Assembly: GCA_001797415.1 (NCBI GenBank)
Contig: MGPL01000007.1
Location: 1,701 to 12,026, forward strand
Direction of reading: 5' to 3'
From: Deltaproteobacteria bacterium GWA2_55_10
GTDB taxonomy: Bacteria > Desulfobacterota > GWC2-55-46
DNA: 10,326 bases
This document shows, one piece after another, positions 1-6,473 of the stretch (its first letter is position 1; each line of letters opens with the position of its first letter). The position numbers were made by a program, and so were the translations under genes. The notes beneath the pieces are model-generated. The model saw only the letters and a program-made list of their open reading frames with translations, was not told the origin of the DNA and did no database searches.

Positions 1-152
1 GCCTCATTCCTCGCTCCCCGATTTAACTGGGGCCTCGCATCTGAACCTTTTTGAGCAGCCTGAATAGAGTCAGAATACAGAATCCACATAATCTTATTCC
101 ATCCTCTTACATATTGCCTGCACACTTACTTTCGTGCTAAGATTCACGGGCT
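1..152 (+). promoter_or_regulatory. Upstream region of the membrane glycosyltransferase-like gene; weak sigma-70-like elements
   Basis: No gene is supported here. A TTGCCT box (114-119) lies 18 bases before a TAAGAT box (138-143), which could be a weak -35/-10 pair. It would start transcription only a few bases before the ATG at 153, so either the message is nearly leaderless or the match is chance. No clear Shine-Dalgarno sequence precedes the ATG. The gene may also be transcribed from further upstream, outside the window. Confidence 0.2.
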
Positions 153-1850
153 ATGTCCAATTATTTCAGCAACTTCCGGTCGCATCTGCCTTTTTTGGCG
201 CTCCTGCTCGTGCTCTCCGTTTATCTCGGGTCAAAGACCTTTCCTGAAGAAGGCTGGAGCGGCTGGGAGGAGGGCTCAGCGCAGACGCTCCTCACGCTTG
301 AGCACTGGGACAAGGACGGCGCCTTTGAGCACAAGCTCCTGTTCATCCCCATAGGCATGTCCGGGATAGTAAAGTACCTTGACGAGCCCGGGCTCCGGCA
401 GCACGCCAGAGGCACCGTAACAGGAAGTCTTATTGGAAGGCGGCTCTATTATACGCACTACCCTCCAGGCTATCTCTTCCCGTTCGCGCTCCTGAAAAAG
501 GCCGGCGTGGACGAGAGGTACGGCTTCAGGCTCTTTAGCCTGGCCATCTCCCTTGCGGCCCTCACGCTCATGTATGCCGCCTTCAACCAGGTCTCAAACC
601 CCCTGTTCGCCTTTACCGCAACCCTCTATTATGCCGTATCCACGATGTTCCTCGACTACGCGGACAGCCTTGCGAACCATCCGATCGACGACCTCCTCAG
701 GTTCGGAATAATCCTTATAAGCCTCCTGGCCCTGAAAAAGGATGGGGCCCAGAGGCGAAAATATACGGCAGCAATATGGGCGCTCTATTTCATACTCGCC
801 GCCTCTTCCTATGATTCGCTCCTCTTTATATTCATCTGGCTCGTGGGCCTCGATTATATCGGCTGGCTCGGGTCAAAGGACAGGGCGCGCAGGGGCATAC
901 CCTTAAAGAGGTGGGCCCTGTTCGCGGCCGCGCCCCTGATAACGGTTACCTTGCAGTTCCTTCAGAACTGGTGGTACCTGGGCTGGGACGACCTGGTGCT
1001 TGATATCAAGGGCGTCCTTCTCTACAGAATGGGCGACAGTTCTCAAAGCGGCAAGTTCTGGCTCCGCGGAAAAGAGCTTCTGAATACCTTCCAGATGATG
1101 ACCGGGCTCTGGTACTACTATGCTATCCCTGCCCTGGCCCTGCTTGTCGCCGCCTGCGTCTACTTGAGGAAGAGGATATTCGGCTCTCTTCCGGGCCTGA
1201 ACATTTTCGTGCTATTCCTTGTAGCGGGCTCTGCCTTTGCACTTGTCTTCGCGCAGAGCAGCGACCTCAAGTACCAGGGCCGCCAGCTCGCGCCGGCAAT
1301 ATCGCTGATCTTCGCAATGGGCTTTTTCATCTTGATAAAGATAGCCGCCGGCCCAAGGGTGCTCTTTAACAGGAAGCCGGCTCTCTCGGTGAGCTTCTTC
1401 ATAATACTTGTCCTTTCGCTCTCGGTCATTTCGTACGGCCAGCTGAAACGGACCATAGGGTATGTGGCGGACTGGCCCAATAACGCGATAAACGCCGAGA
1501 GCATGCAAATCTATAAGGCCCTGGGCAGGATGTCCGAAGACGACCTTGTAATCGCCCTGATCAGCCGGGACTATGCCTATGCCAACCCCCAGCCGATGCC
1601 CAGGTGGGAATACTACTCGGGCAGGACCATCCTCACGTTCAAGAGCCCGGAGCTGTTCCTGAAGGACCTCCAGATACTGAAAAGGCGCGCCGAGAGGCCC
1701 TTTGACGTAGTCATATTGACGCCCGACGAGGACATCATACCGCTTTTGATGCCCATACTCGGCGGCAGGGCGCGGTCCTTCGACAGCGGCCATTACATGC
1801 TCTTTGTGAAAGACCCCGTCGTGCCGGAGGGCATCTTTTCAAGAGAGTAG
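153..1850 (+). CDS. Polytopic membrane protein, probable GT39/ArnT-like (lipid-linked sugar) glycosyltransferase
   Basis: Predicted 565-residue inner-membrane protein. An N-terminal membrane segment (about residues 12-27) is followed by a long non-cytoplasmic loop with an acidic pair in WEEG (39-40) and the motif HYPPG (102-106). About nine further hydrophobic segments lie between residues 126 and 428, and the last 130 residues form a soluble domain. The early acidic loop, the HYPPG-type motif and the overall layout resemble the PMT_2/GT39/ArnT group, which moves sugars from polyprenyl-phosphate carriers to acceptors outside the membrane. This family call rests on pattern only: the usual DE-type catalytic pair is not cleanly present, and donor and acceptor are unknown. 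The start is the first ATG of the frame, just before the first membrane segment. Its position beside exosortase-associated genes suggests a role in envelope glycan or PEP-CTERM protein decoration, which is inference. Confidence 0.6.
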   Translation: MSNYFSNFRSHLPFLALLLVLSVYLGSKTFPEEGWSGWEEGSAQTLLTLEHWDKDGAFEHKLLFIPIGMSGIVKYLDEPGLRQHARGTVTGSLIGRRLYYTHYPPGYLFPFALLKKAGVDERYGFRLFSLAISLAALTLMYAAFNQVSNPLFAFTATLYYAVSTMFLDYADSLANHPIDDLLRFGIILISLLALKKDGAQRRKYTAAIWALYFILAASSYDSLLFIFIWLVGLDYIGWLGSKDRARRGIPLKRWALFAAAPLITVTLQFLQNWWYLGWDDLVLDIKGVLLYRMGDSSQSGKFWLRGKELLNTFQMMTGLWYYYAIPALALLVAACVYLRKRIFGSLPGLNIFVLFLVAGSAFALVFAQSSDLKYQGRQLAPAISLIFAMGFFILIKIAAGPRVLFNRKPALSVSFFIILVLSLSVISYGQLKRTIGYVADWPNNAINAESMQIYKALGRMSEDDLVIALISRDYAYANPQPMPRWEYYSGRTILTFKSPELFLKDLQILKRRAERPFDVVILTPDEDIIPLLMPILGGRARSFDSGHYMLFVKDPVVPEGIFSRE

Positions 1851-1878
1851 CGCGGGATCGGCGCCGGATTCCGTTCCC

Positions 1879-1907
1879 TTGCGGCATGTAGATGGATATG
1901 ATATTAT
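1879..1907 (+). promoter_or_regulatory. Possible sigma-70 promoter for the acyltransferase gene
   Basis: TTGCGG (1879-1884) and TATTAT (1902-1907) are separated by 17 bases. The -10 box matches five of six consensus positions; the -35 is weaker. Transcription would begin near 1914, at the base of the hairpin at 1913-1940. That hairpin would then lie in the 5' leader of the acyltransferase message as well as ending the upstream transcript. This is a pattern match only. Confidence 0.25.
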
Positions 1908-1912
1908 TCTTG

Positions 1913-1940
1913 CGGGCAAGGGTGTGCCTTCCCGTTTTTT
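1913..1940 (+). terminator. Rho-independent terminator after the glycosyltransferase-like gene
   Basis: CGGG (1913-1916) and AAGG (1918-1921), with one bulged C between them, pair with CCTT (1927-1930) and CCCG (1931-1934) around a five-base loop. Six T follow at 1935-1940. The hairpin lies 62 bases after the upstream stop codon and 43 bases before the acyltransferase start, so the two genes are probably separate transcription units. Confidence 0.75.
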
Positions 1941-1982
1941 CCCCTGTATCCATAATCCTTATCCTGACAACGGACTATTGCG

Positions 1983-2660
1983 ATGTTCACATTCAAGCGG
2001 GTAGAGACTGAAAGCGAGCTTAACGAGGTATTCAAGCTCAGGTACCAGGTCTATTGCATCGAGTGCGGGTTTGAGTCGACTGAAGACCACCCCGCGGGCT
2101 CTGAAAGGGACGAGTACGACGAGCATGCGGTGCATTTCATAGCCAGGGACAGGAACGGCAACATAGTAGGGACCGTAAGGCTCATAGTAGCCTCAGAGCT
2201 CGGCTTCCCGATAGAGAGATACTGCAAGACAAAGCTCGATACCTCCCTTATCCCGAAGGATAGCGCTGTAGAGGTCTCGAGGCTCGCCATAAGCAAGCTC
2301 TACAGGAGAAGGTCCGGAGACGGCCTGTACGGAGCCACAAACGCTGCCGTTGACGACGGCTCGGTCCAGGGCCATCGCCGCCGCCCGGAGATCGTCCTCG
2401 GGCTCTATAAGGCCATGTACCGCGAGAGCAAGTGGCTGGGCGTGGTCAACTGGTACGCCGTAATGGAAAAGAGCCTGTTCCATCTGCTGAAGGGGTCGGG
2501 AGTCGTTTTTAACCAGATAGGGGATGTAACGGAATATCACGGCAACAGGATCCCCTATATAGCCAGGCTGAGCAATATCGAGCGTCAGATAGCTCAGAAC
2601 AAACCCGAGCTCTTCCGGTTCTTTACTGATTGGGACAGGGACAGCATTTACAGCATCTAA
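1983..2660 (+). CDS. PEP-CTERM/exosortase system-associated acyltransferase (LuxI/FeeM-like GNAT fold)
   Basis: A 225-residue cytoplasmic protein that I recognise as the exosortase-associated acyltransferase family, distantly related to LuxI-type acyl-homoserine lactone synthases and FeeM-type N-acyl amino acid synthases. Hallmarks are the N-terminal FKLRYQVYCIECGFE stretch (17-31; the LuxI Arg-x-x-Val-Tyr region), acidic residues at 43-47, GTVRLI (63-68), EVSRL (97-101, matching the LuxI Glu-x-x-Arg signature) and a TEYHGNRIPY segment near the C-terminus (183-192). Family members take an acyl group from acyl-ACP or acyl-CoA, but the acceptor in exosortase loci is not established. The length is normal and the frame intact. 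The ATG at 1983 has a weak GGA purine stretch about eight bases upstream. It sits between a terminator and a convergent membrane protease gene, so it may be expressed alone. Confidence 0.85.
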   Translation: MFTFKRVETESELNEVFKLRYQVYCIECGFESTEDHPAGSERDEYDEHAVHFIARDRNGNIVGTVRLIVASELGFPIERYCKTKLDTSLIPKDSAVEVSRLAISKLYRRRSGDGLYGATNAAVDDGSVQGHRRRPEIVLGLYKAMYRESKWLGVVNWYAVMEKSLFHLLKGSGVVFNQIGDVTEYHGNRIPYIARLSNIERQIAQNKPELFRFFTDWDRDSIYSI

Positions 2661-2785
2661 GTTGCGTCGTTAATACTTAATCCGGTCCTGAAAGCTGTTC
2701 CTTGAATACACCCCGCGAAAACTCCCCGGAACTGTAACCGATCCGTAAAGTCGTTTTTTTATAATATTTACATTCAGGGCGCAGG

Positions 2786-3481
2786 TTACCAGAACTGCCA
2801 GCTGCCGGTCATAATCACATAGGCCCCGAGGCAGAGGTTAGTGGTCGAGTGGGCTATTATGCACTGGGCTATGCTCCTTGTCCTGTACAGGAGCAGGTTA
2901 TAGGCTGCTCCCGCCATAAGGCCTGCGGCGACCATGTTGTGCTCGAGGCCGAAAAGCAGAGTTACCGCTAAAAAGGGCGTAAGCGACCAGGCCCCTATTT
3001 GCACGCTCTTGAAATCAGGGTTTTCAATGTACCTGATAAGGAAGGACCTCCAGAATAGCTCTTCCATAACAGGAACGAGGAGAGAGGCCCCGAGGAGCCT
3101 GGTTGCCATGAACAGGGTCCTGTTGCTCCCGGCTGCTATGGATTGCGGATCAAAGGCCTCGGCTGAGCCGAACCTTGCGAAGCCCCAGTCCATGTTTATC
3201 CAGAGCGCGAACACGGCAAGGCCGGTCAGTACGCTTAGCGCGGTCTTGCCGGGACGCAGGAGGTCGCGGAAGTTTAACTCATTGTAATCCTTCCAGAAAT
3301 AAAGGATCGCAATACCGGCTGCCACGGCTTTCAGGGGATAGAAATAGACGGCCGTGCTTTTATCCAGGTGAAGGCCCAGATATGGAGAAAGGTATCCGAG
3401 GCCCTCTTCGGCGCCGATGAGGGCCATGAAGAGGGCAAACGGAAGGACTCTGGCAAGGGTCTCTCTTCTCAGCAAAGGCAT
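2786..3481 (-). CDS. CPBP-family (CAAX/Abi) intramembrane protease, PEP-CTERM-locus type
   Basis: A 231-residue integral membrane protein with several hydrophobic segments. It carries the three glutamic-type intramembrane protease motifs: EELFWR (EExxxR, 140-145), FGLEH (FxxxH, 177-181) and HSTTN (HxxxN, 211-215). These provide the catalytic Glu and metal- or water-binding His residues in the Rce1/CPBP family. Related CAAX-protease-like proteins recur in exosortase/PEP-CTERM loci, and the overall sequence looks like that subgroup. Its substrate is unknown; cleavage of exported or lipid-modified envelope proteins is only a suggestion. The gene reads leftward, convergent with the acyltransferase (125-base gap) and divergent from the sensor kinase. 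The start at 3481 is supported by a purine-rich GAGAAAG just upstream and by a sigma-70-type promoter at 3526-3553 on the same strand. Confidence 0.85.
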   Translation of the reverse strand: MPLLRRETLARVLPFALFMALIGAEEGLGYLSPYLGLHLDKSTAVYFYPLKAVAAGIAILYFWKDYNELNFRDLLRPGKTALSVLTGLAVFALWINMDWGFARFGSAEAFDPQSIAAGSNRTLFMATRLLGASLLVPVMEELFWRSFLIRYIENPDFKSVQIGAWSLTPFLAVTLLFGLEHNMVAAGLMAGAAYNLLLYRTRSIAQCIIAHSTTNLCLGAYVIMTGSWQFW

Positions 3482-3525
3482 CTTTCTCTGGAGAAAAACT
3501 CAGAAATATGTATAATACGATTTAA

Positions 3526-3553
3526 ATTATAAAATATATGATTAAATAAGCAA
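3526..3553 (-). promoter_or_regulatory. Sigma-70 promoter for the CPBP protease gene
   Basis: On the minus strand TTGCTT (3553-3548) and a perfect TATAAT (3531-3526) are separated by 16 bases. Transcription would start near 3519, leaving a leader of about 38 bases before the ATG at 3481. The surrounding sequence is strongly AT-rich compared with the coding regions, which supports the assignment. Confidence 0.55.
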
Positions 3554-3751
3554 ATGGATTTTAAGAGCGCGGAAATTTAATCTTTTTCCGAATCGTCCGA
3601 AAAGATGTATCACAATGCCGATTTGAATTCAAGCCGTTCAACGGGTCTTGGGTCAAGCTTTGGTTACAGCGCTTCACAGAAGGATTCTTTTCCCGGACAG
3701 GGGCCTATGTATTATAGAATAGAGGCCGGCGTTAAATCCGGGAGAATCCGA

Positions 3752-3757
3752 TATAAT
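3752..3757 (+). promoter_or_regulatory. Possible -10 element for the kinase/regulator operon
   Basis: A perfect TATAAT lies about 70 bases before the kinase ATG at 3827, in an otherwise GC-rich stretch. No good -35 box is found at 16-18 bases upstream (the sequence there is near GCGTTA), so an activator would be expected if this is a real promoter. Confidence 0.3.
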
Positions 3758-3826
3758 GGGGGTAGTCCCTCGGCGCTTGAAACGCCCTTTGCCGGGGGCA
3801 GATAAAATCACCGGGAAAAATCTGCA

Positions 3827-4825
3827 ATGGAGCAGCATTACAAATTCGGGACCGATTCCAGGCTCATTGTCAACACCTGGGAGCATGACGCCGTAAGCGC
3901 GACCGGCATAGACGCTGTCAATGCGCTGGGCAAGAAGTACTATATGGTCCTGCCCAGGATATTCGTCGACAACAGGGACGCGGTAATAAAGGCGCTCAAT
4001 TGCGCCAGTCCCGTTGCCATCAGGGGCCACTACTTCAATTCCATCCTCGGGCAGGTCAAGTCGGACGTCGAGATAATCCCGATAAAAGGAAAAGCCAGGA
4101 TAGACGGAGTAGAGGTCCATATCCGTACGTATCCTGCCCGGCCCGATGCCGCAAACGGCGCGCAGCGCCTGATAGATACCGGCAGGACGGCAACCGCCTT
4201 TGTGCACAGCGTACGAAACCCGCTCAACGCCCTTATGGGAGCGGTTGAATACCTCAAGGGCAGGTACCCTCAGGAAAGCACCCTGAAGGAGTTCGCGGAT
4301 ATAATAGAGCTCGAGGCAAAACGGCTCAACGAGTTCATCTCCCGGTTCCTGAGCTCCTCGGTATCGGATACCGAGATCTATGAGGTGGACGTAAACGGAA
4401 TCATAAAGAAGATAGAGATGCTCACGGCCCTTCAGGCCGCCTCCAGAGACATTAAATTCAGCTATTCATACGGGGACCTTCCGCCGGCGCAGGCAAACTC
4501 ATTCCAGATAGAGCACGCAATCCTGAATATCGTGAACAACGCCATAGAGGTCTTGAAGCCCGGGGATGAGTTCAGGGTAAGGACTGCTGTAGAGAAGAAC
4601 AACGGGAAGAGCGCGATCGTCATAGAGATATCCGATACCGGGCCCGGCCTGCCGCTCCCCGGAGACCAGACCCAGGTACTGCATAAAAAGGGCGGCAAGG
4701 GGTTCGGACTCCTCCTGACCGGCGAGCTGATAAAGCAGAACGGCGGGCGCATGGACATTCAAAGCGGCAAGGAAGGCACCCTGGTGCGCCTGTGCATCCC
4801 GCCCGCAGGCGTCTTTGTAAAATGA
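3827..4825 (+). CDS. Soluble PAS-domain NtrB-like sensor histidine kinase
   Basis: A 332-residue protein without membrane segments. Residues about 5-100 look like a PAS sensor domain. A HisKA dimerisation domain follows with the H-box AFVHSVRNPLNAL (phosphoacceptor His127). The HATPase_c domain has its N-box at 230-242 (ILNIVNNAIEVL), G1 box DTGPG (270-274) and G2 box GGKGFG (289-294). It should autophosphorylate and pass phosphate to the regulator encoded next, which its stop codon overlaps (ATGA). It differs from the PrsK kinases usual in PEP-CTERM loci, which have long membrane-bound N-termini; this one resembles NtrB. The residue after His127 is Ser, where Glu or Asp is usual. The ATG at 3827 is preceded by only a weak GGGA, ten bases away. 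An in-frame TAA at 3803-3805 excludes a longer N-terminus. Its signal is unknown. Confidence 0.85.
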   Translation: MEQHYKFGTDSRLIVNTWEHDAVSATGIDAVNALGKKYYMVLPRIFVDNRDAVIKALNCASPVAIRGHYFNSILGQVKSDVEIIPIKGKARIDGVEVHIRTYPARPDAANGAQRLIDTGRTATAFVHSVRNPLNALMGAVEYLKGRYPQESTLKEFADIIELEAKRLNEFISRFLSSSVSDTEIYEVDVNGIIKKIEMLTALQAASRDIKFSYSYGDLPPAQANSFQIEHAILNIVNNAIEVLKPGDEFRVRTAVEKNNGKSAIVIEISDTGPGLPLPGDQTQVLHKKGGKGFGLLLTGELIKQNGGRMDIQSGKEGTLVRLCIPPAGVFVK

Positions 4826-6186
4826 ATCCCAGGGGAAAAGCAAAGATAGCCATAGTCGATGACGAGCCCAATGCCGTAAAGGTCCTCTCAGCCATACTCA
4901 CGGAGGAAGGCTACGATATATCGGGCGCGATGAGCGCGGAGCAGGGCATCGAGCTCCTCGATTCCGAGGACCTCGACGCGGTCATAACCGACATAAAGCT
5001 GCCGGGCAAGAGCGGCATGCAGCTCTTCGAGTATGCCGCCGAGAGGCACCCTGACGTGCCGGTCATCTTCCTTACGGCCTACGGCAGCGTCGATTCGGCC
5101 GTGCATGCCATGACGAGAGGGGCTTTCTATTATTTCATCAAGCCGCCGGATTACCTGAAGCTCAAGGGCATACTCGCCAGGGCCCTCGAGCAGAGGCGCC
5201 TGAAGCGGGAAATAGAGTCCTTGAGAAAAAGGCTCGCCTCCGAGCACATCCAGCACTTCATCATCGGCACGACCCACGATATGCGCAAGATTGCCGAGTC
5301 CATCGAATCGGTAAAGAACACCGAATCGAGCGTGCTCATAACCGGGGAGACCGGCACAGGCAAGGAGCTCATAGCCAAGACGCTCCATTATACGAGCTCG
5401 CGGCGCGAAAAACCCTTTATAGCCGTCAACTGCGCCGCATTTCCCAGGGAACTCATGGAGGCCGAATTCTTCGGCTACCAGAAAGGCGCGTTCACGGGCG
5501 CGCTCTCCAACAGGCTCGGCAGGTTCGAAGAGGCCGAGGGAGGCACGCTCTTCCTCGATGAAATAGGCGAGCTTGAGCTCCAGCTCCAGGCAAAGCTGCT
5601 GCGCGTGCTCCAGGAGCGCGAGATGGAGAGGCTGGGGAGCAGCAAGAAGATAAAGGTCAACTTTCGCCTCGTCTGCTCCACCAACAGGGACCTCAAGGCA
5701 GAGGTCGAGCAGGGCACATTCAGAAGGGACCTCTTTTACAGGATAAACGTCATGCAGCTTACGGTGCCGCCGCTTAGAGACAGGAAGGCAGACCTTCCGC
5801 TCATCCTTTCCGAGTTCCTAAGCGAGATATGCCTCCGTGAGAAAAAGCTCCTTACCGTATCGGACGATGTCATGAGGATATTCGAGAGCTATCCCTGGCC
5901 AGGCAACATCAGGCAGCTCAAAAACGTGGTGGAGCGGGCAGTGGTCCTCGCGAAAAAGGACAGGATAACCATAAAAGAGCTCCCTGAGGAATTCCTGCTC
6001 AGCTCTCATGTAAAGACCAATGCGCCTGCCCGGCAAGCCTGCTCCGGGACCTTGAGGGAGATGGAGCTTGAGGCAATAACAAAGACGCTCCGGGAGTGCA
6101 AAGGAAACAAATCAAAGGCCGCAAAGCTCCTTGGCATCTCAAGGAAGGCATTTTACAAGAGGCTCAAAGAGGCTCAGCTGGCATAA
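4822..6186 (+). CDS. NtrC-family sigma-54-dependent response regulator
   Basis: A 454-residue regulator. The receiver domain (about 7-120) has the acidic pair D13-D14, phosphoacceptor D57, T85 and K107. The AAA+ sigma-54 activator domain (about 145-375) has Walker A GETGTGKE (175-182), an intact sigma-54-contacting GAFTGA loop (222-227), Walker B TLFLDE (242-247) and the RRDLFYR segment (301-307). A Fis-type helix-turn-helix lies at about 426-448 (NKSKAAKLLGISRKAFYKRL). I chose the ATG at 4822, which overlaps the kinase stop codon (ATGA) and places the receiver at the normal distance from the N-terminus; an upstream in-frame ATG at 4792 would lie inside the kinase gene. The cognate kinase is almost certainly the upstream gene. 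PEP-CTERM loci often carry the sigma-54 regulator PrsR, but the receiver here looks like generic NtrC/AtoC, so I do not assign that name. Likely targets are the palindromes at 6188-6313. Confidence 0.93.
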   Translation: MNPRGKAKIAIVDDEPNAVKVLSAILTEEGYDISGAMSAEQGIELLDSEDLDAVITDIKLPGKSGMQLFEYAAERHPDVPVIFLTAYGSVDSAVHAMTRGAFYYFIKPPDYLKLKGILARALEQRRLKREIESLRKRLASEHIQHFIIGTTHDMRKIAESIESVKNTESSVLITGETGTGKELIAKTLHYTSSRREKPFIAVNCAAFPRELMEAEFFGYQKGAFTGALSNRLGRFEEAEGGTLFLDEIGELELQLQAKLLRVLQEREMERLGSSKKIKVNFRLVCSTNRDLKAEVEQGTFRRDLFYRINVMQLTVPPLRDRKADLPLILSEFLSEICLREKKLLTVSDDVMRIFESYPWPGNIRQLKNVVERAVVLAKKDRITIKELPEEFLLSSHVKTNAPARQACSGTLREMELEAITKTLRECKGNKSKAAKLLGISRKAFYKRLKEAQLA

Positions 6187-6187
6187 T

Positions 6188-6202
6188 GTATCCTTCGGAT
6201 AC
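6188..6202. promoter_or_regulatory. Operator 1: perfect palindrome GTATCC-TTC-GGATAC
   Basis: Perfect 6-3-6 inverted repeat (7-3-7 including the flanking T and A), beginning one base after the regulator's stop codon. No T-run follows, so it is not an intrinsic terminator. The same motif recurs twice downstream, which points to a protein-binding site, most simply for the NtrC-type regulator encoded next to it. Its centre is about 290 bases upstream of the predicted sigma-54 start. Confidence 0.65.
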
Positions 6203-6246
6203 AGTTCCTGGCGAAAGAGCTTGATTTCACAATCAAAATTAAAACT

Positions 6247-6261
6247 GTATCCAAACGAAAC
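6247..6261. promoter_or_regulatory. Operator 2: GTATCC-AAA-CGAAAC
   Basis: The left half-site is perfect and the right half matches four of six positions of GGATAC. On the opposite strand it differs from operator 3 at only one of 15 positions. Its centre is 59 bases from operator 1 and 52 bases from operator 3. Confidence 0.6.
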
Positions 6262-6298
6262 AATTTAGGGTAGTAAAAACACGATTTTAGTAGTAGTT

Positions 6299-6313
6299 GT
6301 TTCCTTTGGATAC
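6299..6313. promoter_or_regulatory. Operator 3: GTTTCC-TTT-GGATAC
   Basis: The right half-site is perfect and the left half matches five of six positions. It is the near-exact inverted copy of operator 2 (14 of 15 bases). The 52-base spacing to operator 2 is about five helical turns, so both would face the same side of the DNA. It lies about 178 bases upstream of the predicted start site, a normal distance for an enhancer-like activator site. Confidence 0.6.
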
Positions 6314-6372
6314 ACCTGTCTCATCCAAAGGGATGAAAGAAAAACTAATCCGAAAGACCCAAATCATCCTCA

Positions 6373-6402
6373 GATTTTTCCTCCTTTTCGGAAATCCTTT
6401 TT
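6373..6402 (+). terminator. Weak terminator-like hairpin ahead of the sigma-54 promoter
   Basis: GATTTTTCC (6373-6381) can pair with GGAAATC (6390-6396) as a seven-bp stem with a two-base bulge and an eight-base loop. After one C, five T follow (6398-6402). The stem is AT-rich and weak. If real, it would insulate the downstream operon from read-through of the kinase/regulator operon. Confidence 0.3.
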
Positions 6403-6456
6403 AAAATCAAAACCATTCGGGCCAGGACCATATAAATCTTTTTGGTACTAAGCGCC

Positions 6457-6473
6457 GGGGCACGGAACTTGCG
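6457..6473 (+). promoter_or_regulatory. Sigma-54 (-24/-12) promoter of the receiver-prsT-epsB operon
   Basis: The sequence GGGGCACGGAACTTGCG matches the sigma-54 consensus TGGCACG-N4-TTGCW at nearly every position, with GG at 6459-6460 (-24) and GC at 6471-6472 (-12) at the exact 12-base spacing. Transcription should start near 6484. It lies downstream of three candidate activator sites and right after a gene for a sigma-54 activator with an intact GAFTGA motif. The predicted start is only about three bases before the ATG at 6487. Confidence 0.8.

Larger units (their letters stand above)
3482..3826. other. 345-base divergent intergenic region between the protease and kinase genes
   Basis: This stretch holds the promoters of both flanking genes. 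The left part (3482-3560) is AT-rich and carries the leftward protease promoter. The right part contains a perfect 10-bp palindrome TTGAATTCAA (3624-3633), a small inverted repeat CTTG-N3-CAAG (about 3648-3658) and a TATAAT box before the kinase gene. A 66-codon open frame (3605-3805) lies in the same frame as the kinase but ends in TAA; it has no recognisable domain or hydrophobic segment and is not called. I see no RNA gene, mobile element or -24/-12 sigma-54 promoter here. Confidence 0.6.

Noticed and set aside
1212..1793. Long minus-strand open frame inside the glycosyltransferase-like gene
   Set aside because: It is antisense to a well-supported membrane protein gene, has no recognisable domain and is expected from GC-rich codon use.
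1965..1982. TTGC just before the acyltransferase start as a sigma-54 -12 element
   Set aside because: The required GG twelve bases upstream is absent (CA at 1968-1969), and the start codon follows immediately.
2735..2760. T-run (2754-2760) after the acyltransferase gene as an intrinsic terminator
   Set aside because: Only a four-bp stem with a long loop can be drawn before the T-run, too weak to call although the position between convergent genes is suitable.
3605..3805. 66-codon open frame upstream of, and in frame with, the kinase gene
   Set aside because: It ends in TAA before the kinase start, has no recognisable domain, hydrophobic segment or Shine-Dalgarno sequence, and overlaps the presumed promoter region.
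4792..4821. Ten-codon N-terminal extension of the NtrC-type regulator
   Set aside because: It lies inside the kinase coding sequence; the ATGA overlap at 4822 is a typical coupled start and gives a normal receiver N-terminus.
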